This document shows positions 14,156-22,008 of a DNA stretch of 46,394 bases, in pieces. Positions within the stretch are counted from its first letter, which is position 1. Each line of letters starts with the position of its first letter. Source of the DNA: Sporolactobacillus sp. THM7-7 (lineage in GTDB: Bacteria; Bacillota; Bacilli; Bacillales; Sporolactobacillaceae); NCBI RefSeq assembly GCF_004153225.1, contig NZ_SEMB01000027.1, forward strand, positions 1 through 46,394, read 5' to 3'. Under the pieces are notes generated by a model. The model did no database searches, was not told where the DNA came from, and was given only the letters and a program-made list of their open reading frames with translations. A program made the translations under genes and the position numbers.

Positions 14156-14590
14156 ATGGCAGAAGTTGAATTTACGATCTACGGCGAACCGGTCGCACAG
14201 GGCCGCCCTCGTTTTGCCCGTCGCGGAAAGTTCACGCAGGCATACGATCCGCCGGACAGCCGGGAGTACAAGAAATACGTCAAGCTGATGGCCAGCCAGA
14301 ACCGGCCGCATACGCCGATGGAAGGCCCAGTTGAACTGAAGCTATTAATCTATCGTCCGCTGCTAAAGTCAATGAGCAAGAAAAAGAAAGCAGCAGCTGT
14401 TGCCGGAACGCTCCGTCCGATTAAGAAGCCAGACGTGGATAATGTGGCAAAGGGCATCATGGACGCCATGACGGGGATCATCTGGGCCGATGACAAGCAA
14501 GTCGTAAGCCTGCAGGTATCGAAATTTTATTCGGAGCAACCGAGAGTTGAAGTACAGGTCGTTGAGCTGGACGAGCTGATGGCGACATGA
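14156..14590 (+). CDS. rusA: RusA-family Holliday junction resolvase
   Basis: The 144-aa protein matches RusA from end to end: FTIYGEPVAQGRPRFARRG near the start, PIKKPDVDNVAKGIMDAM (about 88-105) with the metal-binding aspartates, and WADDKQVVSL. It resolves branched recombination intermediates made by the YqaJ/RecT pathway. The length is normal. It overlaps the next small gene by ATGA. Confidence 0.95.
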   Translation: MAEVEFTIYGEPVAQGRPRFARRGKFTQAYDPPDSREYKKYVKLMASQNRPHTPMEGPVELKLLIYRPLLKSMSKKKKAAAVAGTLRPIKKPDVDNVAKGIMDAMTGIIWADDKQVVSLQVSKFYSEQPRVEVQVVELDELMAT

Positions 14591-14724
14591 CGCGCCGCCG
14601 ATGGGTATTACTTAGACGCTACGAAAACAAATGGCCGGTGTGGCGCTATGAACCACTGCAGAGGCACGATCTCAAGGCAAGAATCAGGGACGGATGGGAA
14701 CCGGTGAAGGAGAAGAAATGGTGA
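14587..14724 (+). CDS. Small basic hypothetical protein
   Basis: This 45-aa protein is rich in Arg and Trp (MTRRRWVLLRRYENKWPVWR). It starts within the rusA stop (ATGA), so it is translationally coupled. No family is recognised. It is followed by an antisense-facing terminator. Confidence 0.65.
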   Translation: MTRRRWVLLRRYENKWPVWRYEPLQRHDLKARIRDGWEPVKEKKW

Positions 14725-14737
14725 GGAATTTGGTTCG

Positions 14738-14769
14738 ATAAAAATAAAAAAATCGGTCGTCTCCGACCG
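14738..14769 (-). terminator. Antisense-facing terminator 3
   Basis: CGGTCG (14754-14759), loop TCTC, CGACCG (14764-14769). An A-rich tract precedes it on the plus strand (ATAAAAATAAAAAAAT), giving a long T run on the minus strand. It has the same arrangement as the hairpins at 8040 and 8680. Confidence 0.6.
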
Positions 14770-14809
14770 CATCCGATAGGCTTATTTTACCATACCGGAG
14801 GCGAACCCG

Positions 14810-15010
14810 ATGCGATTAAAAGAGATAAAGATAAATCCACGCTCAATGCAGTTAAATATTGATATAATTGGAAATAAGGAACCTTTTGCCATTGTGGTAT
14901 GCGACGGGAAAGCAAGAATGACCAAGCTGCCGGAATTTGGCGAGACAATCATCGTGACGCACCAAGGAAAGGTTAAGCGCGTGAAGTGGGACGAGGGGGA
15001 GGAGTTTTGA
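14810..15010 (+). CDS. DUF3954-like small phage protein
   Basis: This 66-aa protein is beta-rich, with KEPFAIVVCDGKARMTKLPE and ETIIVTHQGKVKRVKWDEGE. The strand-turn-strand layout and size resemble DUF3954 proteins of Firmicute phages. The ATG follows CGGAGGCG. Function unknown. Confidence 0.75.
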   Translation: MRLKEIKINPRSMQLNIDIIGNKEPFAIVVCDGKARMTKLPEFGETIIVTHQGKVKRVKWDEGEEF

Positions 15011-15012
15011 AA

Positions 15013-15110
15013 ATGGAATTCCAAAAAGAAAGCAATACGAAATAGCCAAGCGGTTGCGAACGTTTCTTTATGACGTTGAAAGCTATGCGGGCTATCATCA
15101 AATAAAATAA
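15013..15110 (+). pseudogene. Frameshifted small phage gene
   Basis: A good ribosome site (GGGGAGGAG) precedes an ATG at 15013, but this frame stops after ten codons. Shifting by one base right after the ATG opens a 32-codon frame reading GIPKRKQYEIAKRLRTFLYD, then VESYAGYHQIK and stop. A single-base deletion near 15016 would explain this. A sequencing error is also possible. Confidence 0.45.
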
Positions 15111-15138
15111 TTATCACTTTCTGTTCTACCAGTCAGCT

Positions 15139-15187
15139 GGAGGACGTTGAAATGACGGTTTACGCCGTTGTTTCTGCGTCCTCTTTT
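15139..15187 (+). terminator. Terminator before the N6-methyltransferase gene
   Basis: GAGGACG (15140-15146) pairs with CGTCCTC (15177-15183), with an inner ACGG/CCGT stem, followed by TTTTATTT. It would reduce early transcription into the next gene unless antitermination occurs. Confidence 0.6.
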
Positions 15188-15233
15188 ATTTGCCTTATAT
15201 ATTGACTCAGTAAATAAAAAAGGAGCGATCAAA

Positions 15234-16796
15234 TTGGAGCTTAAAGAAACAGCGGATAAATTCATCGAAGCTATCGGATGCAAGAGTTTTCAGGACATGC
15301 CGGCGCGAATCATGAAGGCAGTGATGGGTGGAGAAGCAGAAGTTTATGAGGCGTATTTGAAGTTATGCCCTGATCTCACTGTGGACTGGATGCAAAGAAT
15401 TTGGCAATTCTATTTAGCGGACCGAGAAGATAAAAAACAGGATTTCACGCCGCCAAGCTTAGCAAAATTGCTTGCAAAACTGACACGGCATAAAGGTGAG
15501 AAAGTCGTTTATGACTGCTGTGCCGGATCTGGGGCTTTGACGATCCATAAATGGAACACGAATCATAATTTGAAATTCGTTTGCGAGGAGCTGGACGCGA
15601 ATGTCATTCCTCTGCTGTTGTTTAATTTGTCAGTCAGAAACATCGAAGCTACAGTAATCAACGGAAACGTGCTCAGCGAGGATCACAAGGCCGTTTACAC
15701 AGTCAATAAGGGGAAAAGGTTTGGAACAGTAGAAAATAGCGGAGAAGCGAAATTCAAGGCGGATTCATGTATTTCAAATCCGCCGTACAACATTAAATGG
15801 GAATGGCCGCTGGTAGGCGAATTTGATCCGAGATTTACCGAAAGTGGACTGCCGCCGAAAAGCAACGCAAACTATGCCTTTGTCCTGCACATGCTCAGTA
15901 AATTAAAAAATAACGGCCGCATGGCCGCAATACTTCCAAACGGGTGCTTAACATCGGATCCAGAACAAAACATCAGGGAATATCTTGTATCGAATGGCAA
16001 GATGGAATCAGTAATACAACTTCCTAATCGGATGTTTGAATCAACAAGCATTCCCACCTGCATCTTGTCTTTGACCCCGAAAGGCAATGAAAACATATCT
16101 ATGATTGATGCCCGTGGAAGTGCTGAAAAGGTCATTAGAGAGCAGCGCGGCGGATCGACCGATGCGGATGTGACACACAGAGCGAGAATTTACAAGAAAG
16201 AGATCAATGTACTGAAGGACGATGCCGTTAACAAGATAATCGCAACAATTCATAAAAAGAGTGATGAACCGGATTTTTCAAAAACAATTGATGTTGACGA
16301 TGCAATGATGAATTCCTTTGCCCTAACTCCGAGCCGGTATATTGAGCACGGAAATGAAGAGCCGGAACATCGTCCGTTATCTGAGATTGCAAACGATATC
16401 CATCGCCTGAGTGTAAATAAAAATGCTGTCAAACTAACAATCAACGAAACACTGGCCAGGGATTTCGGGATGAGCGAGTTATCCGATCTAATGAAGCAGA
16501 ACAATGATTTGATTGCTGAAAATAACAAAAATATGAAGCAAATCGGGATCAATCTTAATTTGTCATCTGATCGGTACATCACGACGTCAAAAAGTCGCGT
16601 GTTAAAGATAGAGCTTATGGATAAAGAAAAAGTGCCTACGATTTTTAATATCATCATGCTGCTTCTCATACAAAGATACACATTTTTCAATGACGAGGAA
16701 GACAAGCTGATGAGAGAACTACGCGATGCCTTGCTTCCTGAACTCATGTCCGGTCGGATTCGCGTTCCCGAGGAGATGGTCAGCGGTGAAAACTAA
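15234..16796 (+). CDS. N6-adenine DNA methyltransferase (HsdM-like, orphan) with HsdS-like tail
   Basis: This 520-aa protein has the gamma-class layout of type I M subunits. A helical N-terminal domain is followed by FTPPSLAKLL, motif I DCCAGSGAL (94-102) and the catalytic motif IV NPPY (182-185). LPNGCLTSD and RGGSTDADVTHRARIYKKEI-like segments follow. The last 20 residues (LRDALLPELMSGRIRVPEEM) read like the extreme C-terminus of a type I specificity subunit, yet no target recognition domains are present. No hsdR or hsdS gene is adjacent. The TTG at 15234 is used because AAAAAGGAGCG lies just upstream. Confidence 0.9.
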   Translation: MELKETADKFIEAIGCKSFQDMPARIMKAVMGGEAEVYEAYLKLCPDLTVDWMQRIWQFYLADREDKKQDFTPPSLAKLLAKLTRHKGEKVVYDCCAGSGALTIHKWNTNHNLKFVCEELDANVIPLLLFNLSVRNIEATVINGNVLSEDHKAVYTVNKGKRFGTVENSGEAKFKADSCISNPPYNIKWEWPLVGEFDPRFTESGLPPKSNANYAFVLHMLSKLKNNGRMAAILPNGCLTSDPEQNIREYLVSNGKMESVIQLPNRMFESTSIPTCILSLTPKGNENISMIDARGSAEKVIREQRGGSTDADVTHRARIYKKEINVLKDDAVNKIIATIHKKSDEPDFSKTIDVDDAMMNSFALTPSRYIEHGNEEPEHRPLSEIANDIHRLSVNKNAVKLTINETLARDFGMSELSDLMKQNNDLIAENNKNMKQIGINLNLSSDRYITTSKSRVLKIELMDKEKVPTIFNIIMLLLIQRYTFFNDEEDKLMRELRDALLPELMSGRIRVPEEMVSGEN

Positions 16797-16959
16797 TAAT
16801 AAAGAATCAGTAGCAGCAGAAGACATCTGCCCATCCTGCATCTGGTACGACAAACAGGGACTGTGCCCATTTGCTCGGTGCGTGAAGCTGAATGGATGGA
16901 TTACAGAGCAAAGAGCATACGTCTGGAGGCGACATGATGGACAAGCGCGAGATTGCTAA
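16786..16959 (+). CDS. Small Cys-rich (zinc-ribbon-like) protein
   Basis: This 57-aa protein contains CPSCIWYDKQGLCPFARC, a four-Cys pattern that could bind zinc, followed by KLNGWITEQR. The GTG start lies within the end of the methyltransferase gene and follows GGAGATGG; the 3' end overlaps the next gene. The tight overlaps favour a real coupled gene. Function unknown. Confidence 0.65.
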   Translation: MKTNNKESVAAEDICPSCIWYDKQGLCPFARCVKLNGWITEQRAYVWRRHDGQARDC

Positions 16960-17380
16960 GATACTGCGAGACTATAGCTGGATGATACGGGAGATAGCCA
17001 GGCAACGCAAAATCATGGAAAACGATGTCAATCAGTCGATTACAGGTCAGTATGGCATTGACGGGTCATTGCCGCATGGCAAAGGAGACACAAGCGATCC
17101 GGTAGCCATTGAAGTGATCCGCAGAGAGAAGAAGTCAAAGTGGATCGCCAAACTGGAGCGTCAGGTTTCCTATGTTCAGGCAAGAATCCATGTGATTGAA
17201 AATGAGCGAGAAAAGGCTGTACTGGAGTGCATGCTTGATGGAATGAATATTAGAGCTATCGCCAGGCATATGGGATTGTCTGATAGACATATTTTCCGTC
17301 TGAGAGACAGCATTGTGGATCAAATGGCAGACATGTCACACTTTGCAGACAAGTTGAAGGACAATAAATCTGTTTGCTAA
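16934..17380 (+). CDS. Late-gene activator-like HTH protein (ArpU/RinA type)
   Basis: The 148-aa protein ends in a sigma-70 region-4-like HTH (ECMLDGMNIRAIARHMGLSD, RHIFRLRDSIVDQMA). The long helical N-terminal part and its position between early genes and the terminase genes are typical of ArpU/RinA late regulators. It probably activates the packaging and structural operon. TGGAGG lies just upstream of two adjacent ATG codons (16934, 16937). Confidence 0.85.
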   Translation: MMDKREIAKILRDYSWMIREIARQRKIMENDVNQSITGQYGIDGSLPHGKGDTSDPVAIEVIRREKKSKWIAKLERQVSYVQARIHVIENEREKAVLECMLDGMNIRAIARHMGLSDRHIFRLRDSIVDQMADMSHFADKLKDNKSVC

Positions 17381-17460
17381 ACTGGAAGGGAGGTTCGGCG
17401 AGGAAAGAAATCTCGGCCAGAGCAGAATACGTTGGCGCCCCTTCGGGGCTTACATACATA

Positions 17461-17485
17461 GGGCATCCGAGAGGGTGTCCTTTTT
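17461..17485 (+). terminator. Terminator between early and late regions
   Basis: GGGCATCC, loop GAGA, GGGTGTCC (with G-T pairs), then TTTTT. A second GC-rich hairpin, GCCCC-TTCG-GGGC (17437-17449), precedes it. It marks the boundary after the activator gene. Confidence 0.65.
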
Positions 17486-17508
17486 CATGCCTAAAAGAAG
17501 GTGATCCC

Positions 17509-17820
17509 ATGTATATTCATGTTGGAGACTGGGTCAAGGCAGATTACAACGGGCAGGTCGTTGTTGGCTATGTGACAACTCTGCACCCGGATGATATGAC
17601 TTGTGTCATCAGCGTGACTCAGTGCGATACGAACAAGAAGCTGAAACGACTCTATTTGAAGTTTCAAGAAATTATCACAGTAAACTTTGTTTCATTTGAG
17701 CCAGAAGATGTCGGCGATCTCGTGGATATTGCACTGATTACGGGAGATAAGAAGTGGTTTCACGAGTTGGTTACGAGATTTCAGGCATGGAAAGAGCAAG
17801 AGAAAGAGCTGAATACATAG
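17509..17820 (+). CDS. IDEAL-domain protein
   Basis: The 103-aa protein starts with a beta-rich part (VGDWVKADYNGQVVVGYVTT) and ends with the IDEAL signature DIALITGDKKWFHELVTRF. IDEAL domains occur in small Firmicute proteins of unclear, possibly adaptor-like, function. The ATG at 17509 follows GAAGGTGATCCC; an open frame upstream crosses the terminator and is not used. Confidence 0.8.
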   Translation: MYIHVGDWVKADYNGQVVVGYVTTLHPDDMTCVISVTQCDTNKKLKRLYLKFQEIITVNFVSFEPEDVGDLVDIALITGDKKWFHELVTRFQAWKEQEKELNT

Positions 17821-17844
17821 ACAATGGAGGTATGGTGATGTGAA

Positions 17845-18303
17845 ATGGCAAAAGGAAAGTACGAGAAGTGGATAACAGAAGAAGGCCTTATAAAGATTCA
17901 AGGATGGGCAAGAGATGGACTTTCTAACGAACAGATTGCACATAACATTGGAATCAACCCTGATACGTTATATGCATGGATTAAAAAGTTTCCCGAGATT
18001 TCCGAGTCCTTAAAAAAGGGTAAAGAGGTTGTTGACCGAGAAGTCGAGAATGCATTACTGAAATCAGCACTCGGCTTCAAGTTCACCGAGGATGCCGTCA
18101 CGAACAAAGGCGATGTCGTTGAGGTTGAAAAGTATGAGAAGCCGAATGTTACCGCTCAAATCTTCTGGCTGAAAAACCGGAAGAAAGATGTCTGGAAGGA
18201 CAAGCAGGAGATTGAGCACAGTGGCGAGATGAACAATCGTATCGACCTATCTGGAGTATCCATCGATGAACTGAGGCGACTCGCCCATGAAGATAACGAG
18301 TGA
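17845..18303 (+). CDS. terS: Terminase small subunit
   Basis: The 152-aa protein has an N-terminal HTH (EGLIKIQGWARDGLSNEQIA, HNIGINPDTLYAWI), a helical middle and the typical NVTAQIFWLKNRKKDVW segment. It recognises the pac or cos site and recruits the large subunit. The large-subunit gene starts inside its last codons (18287). Confidence 0.9.
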   Translation: MAKGKYEKWITEEGLIKIQGWARDGLSNEQIAHNIGINPDTLYAWIKKFPEISESLKKGKEVVDREVENALLKSALGFKFTEDAVTNKGDVVEVEKYEKPNVTAQIFWLKNRKKDVWKDKQEIEHSGEMNNRIDLSGVSIDELRRLAHEDNE

Positions 18304-19744
18304 GCAACGCCATGCAATTGCAATCTTAGCCAAGAAAGAATTATGTCGGCGCTCCTACCGGGATTATGTTGAATATGTCCACAGAGGACATTACCAACAC
18401 TTTAGGCATACAGAATTGATCTGTAAAGAATTGCAGCCCATTGCAGACGGCGAACAACGGTACATCATGATTGAGATGCCGCCAAGGCATAGTAAGTCTA
18501 TGACGGTAACCGAATCGTTCCCGTCTTTTTTTGTTGCCAAAAACCCGGATAAACATGTAATTGTGGTGTCCTACTCCGATACACTCGCCAGAAAGTTTGG
18601 CCGACGCAACCGGGAAAAGGTGGTCGAGTTTGGCAATAATCTGTTCGGAGTTGGTCTCTCACAAGCCAATGCAGCAAGCAATAACTGGTCACTTGAGGGG
18701 CACCGTGGAGGCATGCTGGCAACGGGCATCGGCGGCTCTATAACCGGTGAAGGCGCCGATCTTATGATTATTGACGACCCGATTAAGAACATGAAAGAAG
18801 CACAGTCCCAATTGATCCGGGATAACATCTGGGATGAATGGGAAGCAACACTGTCAACTCGGTTGCATGATGGTGCTTCAGTTATCGTGATCATGACCAG
18901 GTGGCATGAGGATGATTTAATCGGCCGGCTTTTAGCCAGGAGTCCCCGGAATTGGGAACGTCTGCGTCTGCCGGCTATCGCGGAGGATGAGGATGATCTT
19001 CTCGGACGGGAAATTGGCGAAGCACTTTGCCCCGAACTCGGGTTTGACGAGCAATGGGCAGAAGAAAAGAAAAGAGAAGTCGGATCCCGAACGTGGGCAG
19101 CACTTTATCAGCAAAGGCCATCCCCAGCCGGCGGCGGTATCTTCAAACGTAAATGGTGGAAATTCTACGTACCGGATATTCAGACACGGAACAAGCTGAA
19201 CCTGGGCGAAGATGTAGCGATTTTGCCGGCGCGGTTTGATGACAATTGTCAATCTTGGGACTGTACTTTCAAAGCAACAGACAAAAGTGACTTTGTTGCC
19301 GGCCATGTTTGGGCACGAGAAAAAGCAAACTTCTATTTGCTGGACCGTGAGCATGACCGCCTTGATTTCCCAAACACGATCAGAGCAATAAAGCGCACGT
19401 CATCCAAGTGGCCGCAGATCAATGCAAAATACATTGAGGACAAGGCAAATGGCTCAGCTGTCATTCAGTCGCTTCAAAATGAGATTGTGGGTATTATTCC
19501 AGTCGAACCCGAGGGCGGGAAGGAAGCCAGGGCGAACGCCGTTTCTCCATTGGTGGAGGCGGGAAACGTCTACCTACCGCATCCGGCATGGCGGCCATGG
19601 GTTAATGATCTGATTGAGGAAGCAACAGCTTTCCCAAATGGGGCCCATGATGATGACGTGGACGCTATGACGCAGGCCATCAATCAAATGAATAAACCGA
19701 AAGAGTTTACGAGAATAATGCCGCCGATCTTTGGTGGCATATAA
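18287..19744 (+). CDS. terL: Terminase large subunit
   Basis: The 485-aa protein has the packaging ATPase in the N-terminal half: Walker A-like MPPRHSKS (64-71), Walker B LMIIDDP (159-165) and the coupling motif VIMTRWHEDDL. The C-terminal RNase H-like nuclease carries acidic residues in SWDCTFKATDKSDF, YIEDKANGSAVI and AHDDDVDAM. It packages DNA into proheads through the portal. Length and motifs are normal. Confidence 0.97.
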   Translation: MKITSEQRHAIAILAKKELCRRSYRDYVEYVHRGHYQHFRHTELICKELQPIADGEQRYIMIEMPPRHSKSMTVTESFPSFFVAKNPDKHVIVVSYSDTLARKFGRRNREKVVEFGNNLFGVGLSQANAASNNWSLEGHRGGMLATGIGGSITGEGADLMIIDDPIKNMKEAQSQLIRDNIWDEWEATLSTRLHDGASVIVIMTRWHEDDLIGRLLARSPRNWERLRLPAIAEDEDDLLGREIGEALCPELGFDEQWAEEKKREVGSRTWAALYQQRPSPAGGGIFKRKWWKFYVPDIQTRNKLNLGEDVAILPARFDDNCQSWDCTFKATDKSDFVAGHVWAREKANFYLLDREHDRLDFPNTIRAIKRTSSKWPQINAKYIEDKANGSAVIQSLQNEIVGIIPVEPEGGKEARANAVSPLVEAGNVYLPHPAWRPWVNDLIEEATAFPNGAHDDDVDAMTQAINQMNKPKEFTRIMPPIFGGI

Positions 19745-19749
19745 GGGGG

Positions 19750-22008
19750 GTGAGAACAATCAGCATTCTTGATAGTTACCGAGCCTGGCAGAATAAGAGA
19801 AATGCAAAAAAATATTTAAACACAGTAAGAGCTGCAATTAATAACCAACTAACCGGTGGACGTGAGACACAGCCGCGATGGTATCGGCAGTTTATGTGGT
19901 ATGACGGCGTAATCAAACGCAATCACTTGCACCAGCGCCACGTCATGGACACGCTGTCTTTTATCCGCGACATCAGCCCAGACGCATCCATGGCGATCTG
20001 GAACTTCCTACGGATCGCGAATAACGGCCATGAGCTTGCGGCTACGGACATGAACGGTAACCCGGACGAAAGCGCATTGGACTACCTGAATGCGCTGGCG
20101 GCGCGTGTTGGGAGGCTGTACGGCGGTGGAACCGATCAACTGATCAATGTCATGCTGCTGACCGGATACACACAGGGAGCCATTGCGCTTGAGGTTGAGC
20201 TGAATGAGCAGCTGGACGACGTGGTGGACTTCCATCCACTCGATCCGTCTCGTTTGGATTTTCAAGTGGACAAAGAGACGCAGGAAACCAAACTTGTCCA
20301 GAAGCAGGTGGACGGCTCATACAAGGAACTCAATCCGAACCAAGTATTCTATCAGCCGTTCGATCCCGATGTCGATGATCCGTATGGCCGGTCGCCAATC
20401 CTTCCGGTTTTGCAGATCATCTTTTTTCAGGTAGAAGTGCTTAAGGACCTGAAGCAGGTGGCACATCATCAGGGACATGCGCGATTCGACATTCAGGTGA
20501 TGGAGGAAGCAATCCTGCAGAACATCCCACCGACAATCGCCGCTCAAGGGAAAGACGCCGTGAAGTCATTCGTCCGAAGCTATGTGAGCGATATTGAGCA
20601 ATCATTCAAGAAACTCAAGCCGGACGATAACTTCTTTCACACAGACAGCGTCAAAGTGGATATGGCCGGCGGCACGCAAGGAAAGAGCATGGACGGCACC
20701 GCACTGATCGACATTATTAATCAACAGGTTACCACAGCACTCAAGCAGCTGCCGATCCTACTCGGGCATAACGATAGCGTGACAGAGACACATGGAACGG
20801 TCCAATATCAGATTTTTGTCAACGGCATTAATTCAATTCGGCGTGGCGTCAAGCGGATGCTGGAACGAGCGTACAACCTCGCTTTGCAAGTGCAAGGCAG
20901 TCAGAGCACGGCGACGCTGACGTTTAACGAAATTCGCGTCACGGACCGTCAGGTCGATGCACAAGCGGCACAGATGGAGACCAATACGTTGATTACTCAG
21001 GTCAAACAAGGGTGGATTGATAACGATGAGGCAAGTAACAAGGCAGTCGGTCATGATGCCGTCGGGGAACCGCAGCAGGCTGATTTATCCGGATTGCTCC
21101 GAGACCCTCAGGCGCAAACACGAGCGCAGTCAAAAAAATTACGGACGGCGAAAGGGGGTGATGACTTTGTTAAGTCGCTAGAGGCCGGATATGCGGACGA
21201 CTTGGCAAAGCTAACCACGAGCGCGTCAGAGGCGTTCTCAGAGCAGTTATCCGATCAACTAGCCACTTATCAAAGTCGTTTGAAAAAGTCCGGCACGCCG
21301 CCGACGCGTGTCTTAATGGCATGTGTTCGTGCGGATAAGCCTGACATACCGTCTGAATTTATCCGGTGGGTGAAAGTCCACATACTGAATGATTCAACCA
21401 AGAGATTGCGAGAATGGATTGATAAACTGAAAGACTGGATCACGCAAGGGGCGTTCCTATCTGGTAAGGTAACACTTGCCGAATTGACAACGGACATTGA
21501 TTTCGACAGTATGGATTCACAATTGGTTCGGTGGATTGAAGAACGTTCCACAAGAGACGCTGATCTCATTCAAGGCGTGAGCGATGAAGAAGTGATTAAG
21601 ACATTGTGGGATGTTGTTTACGAAGGTAAATACTCCATTCCAAAAGCCGTGGAAGCACTCAAACGGTCCTATGGATTCAGCAAGGAACGCGCGAAGGTCA
21701 TTGCACGTACTGAAATGATTAGTGCCGGTCGTGCTGGTCAATTCCAAGGAGATCACCAATCAGGCATGGTCATTGGCAAGACATGGCATAGCACACATGA
21801 CAGCCGAACGCGGCATACCCATGTTGAAGCTGACGGCCAGACGGTGCGTTTTGAAGACCCATTTATTGTGGACGGACAAGAGCTAATGTTCCCCGGTGAT
21901 TCATCACGTGGGGCATCAGCAAAGAATGTCATTCAATGCCGGTGTTTCTATACGAGGATACTTCAAGGTGAGGAAGATAAGCTTGATGAGCTGATGAAAG
22001 GGGGGTGA
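19750..22008 (+). CDS. Portal protein fused to MuF-type head morphogenesis domain
   Basis: In 752 aa the first two thirds are an SPP1/DUF935-like portal (INVMLLTGYTQGAIALEVEL, DPYGRSPILPVLQIIFFQVE, VTTALKQLPILLGHNDSVTE). The last quarter is a Phage_Mu_F domain (KVIARTEMISAGRAGQFQGD, DSRTRHTHVEADGQTV, FPGDSSRGASAKNVIQCRCF). These two functions are often separate genes; here the frame is continuous. The start is odd: the GTG at 19750 directly abuts AAGGGGGG with almost no spacing and no ATG follows soon. The true start may be a rare codon a few positions later. Confidence 0.92.
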   Translation: MRTISILDSYRAWQNKRNAKKYLNTVRAAINNQLTGGRETQPRWYRQFMWYDGVIKRNHLHQRHVMDTLSFIRDISPDASMAIWNFLRIANNGHELAATDMNGNPDESALDYLNALAARVGRLYGGGTDQLINVMLLTGYTQGAIALEVELNEQLDDVVDFHPLDPSRLDFQVDKETQETKLVQKQVDGSYKELNPNQVFYQPFDPDVDDPYGRSPILPVLQIIFFQVEVLKDLKQVAHHQGHARFDIQVMEEAILQNIPPTIAAQGKDAVKSFVRSYVSDIEQSFKKLKPDDNFFHTDSVKVDMAGGTQGKSMDGTALIDIINQQVTTALKQLPILLGHNDSVTETHGTVQYQIFVNGINSIRRGVKRMLERAYNLALQVQGSQSTATLTFNEIRVTDRQVDAQAAQMETNTLITQVKQGWIDNDEASNKAVGHDAVGEPQQADLSGLLRDPQAQTRAQSKKLRTAKGGDDFVKSLEAGYADDLAKLTTSASEAFSEQLSDQLATYQSRLKKSGTPPTRVLMACVRADKPDIPSEFIRWVKVHILNDSTKRLREWIDKLKDWITQGAFLSGKVTLAELTTDIDFDSMDSQLVRWIEERSTRDADLIQGVSDEEVIKTLWDVVYEGKYSIPKAVEALKRSYGFSKERAKVIARTEMISAGRAGQFQGDHQSGMVIGKTWHSTHDSRTRHTHVEADGQTVRFEDPFIVDGQELMFPGDSSRGASAKNVIQCRCFYTRILQGEEDKLDELMKGG

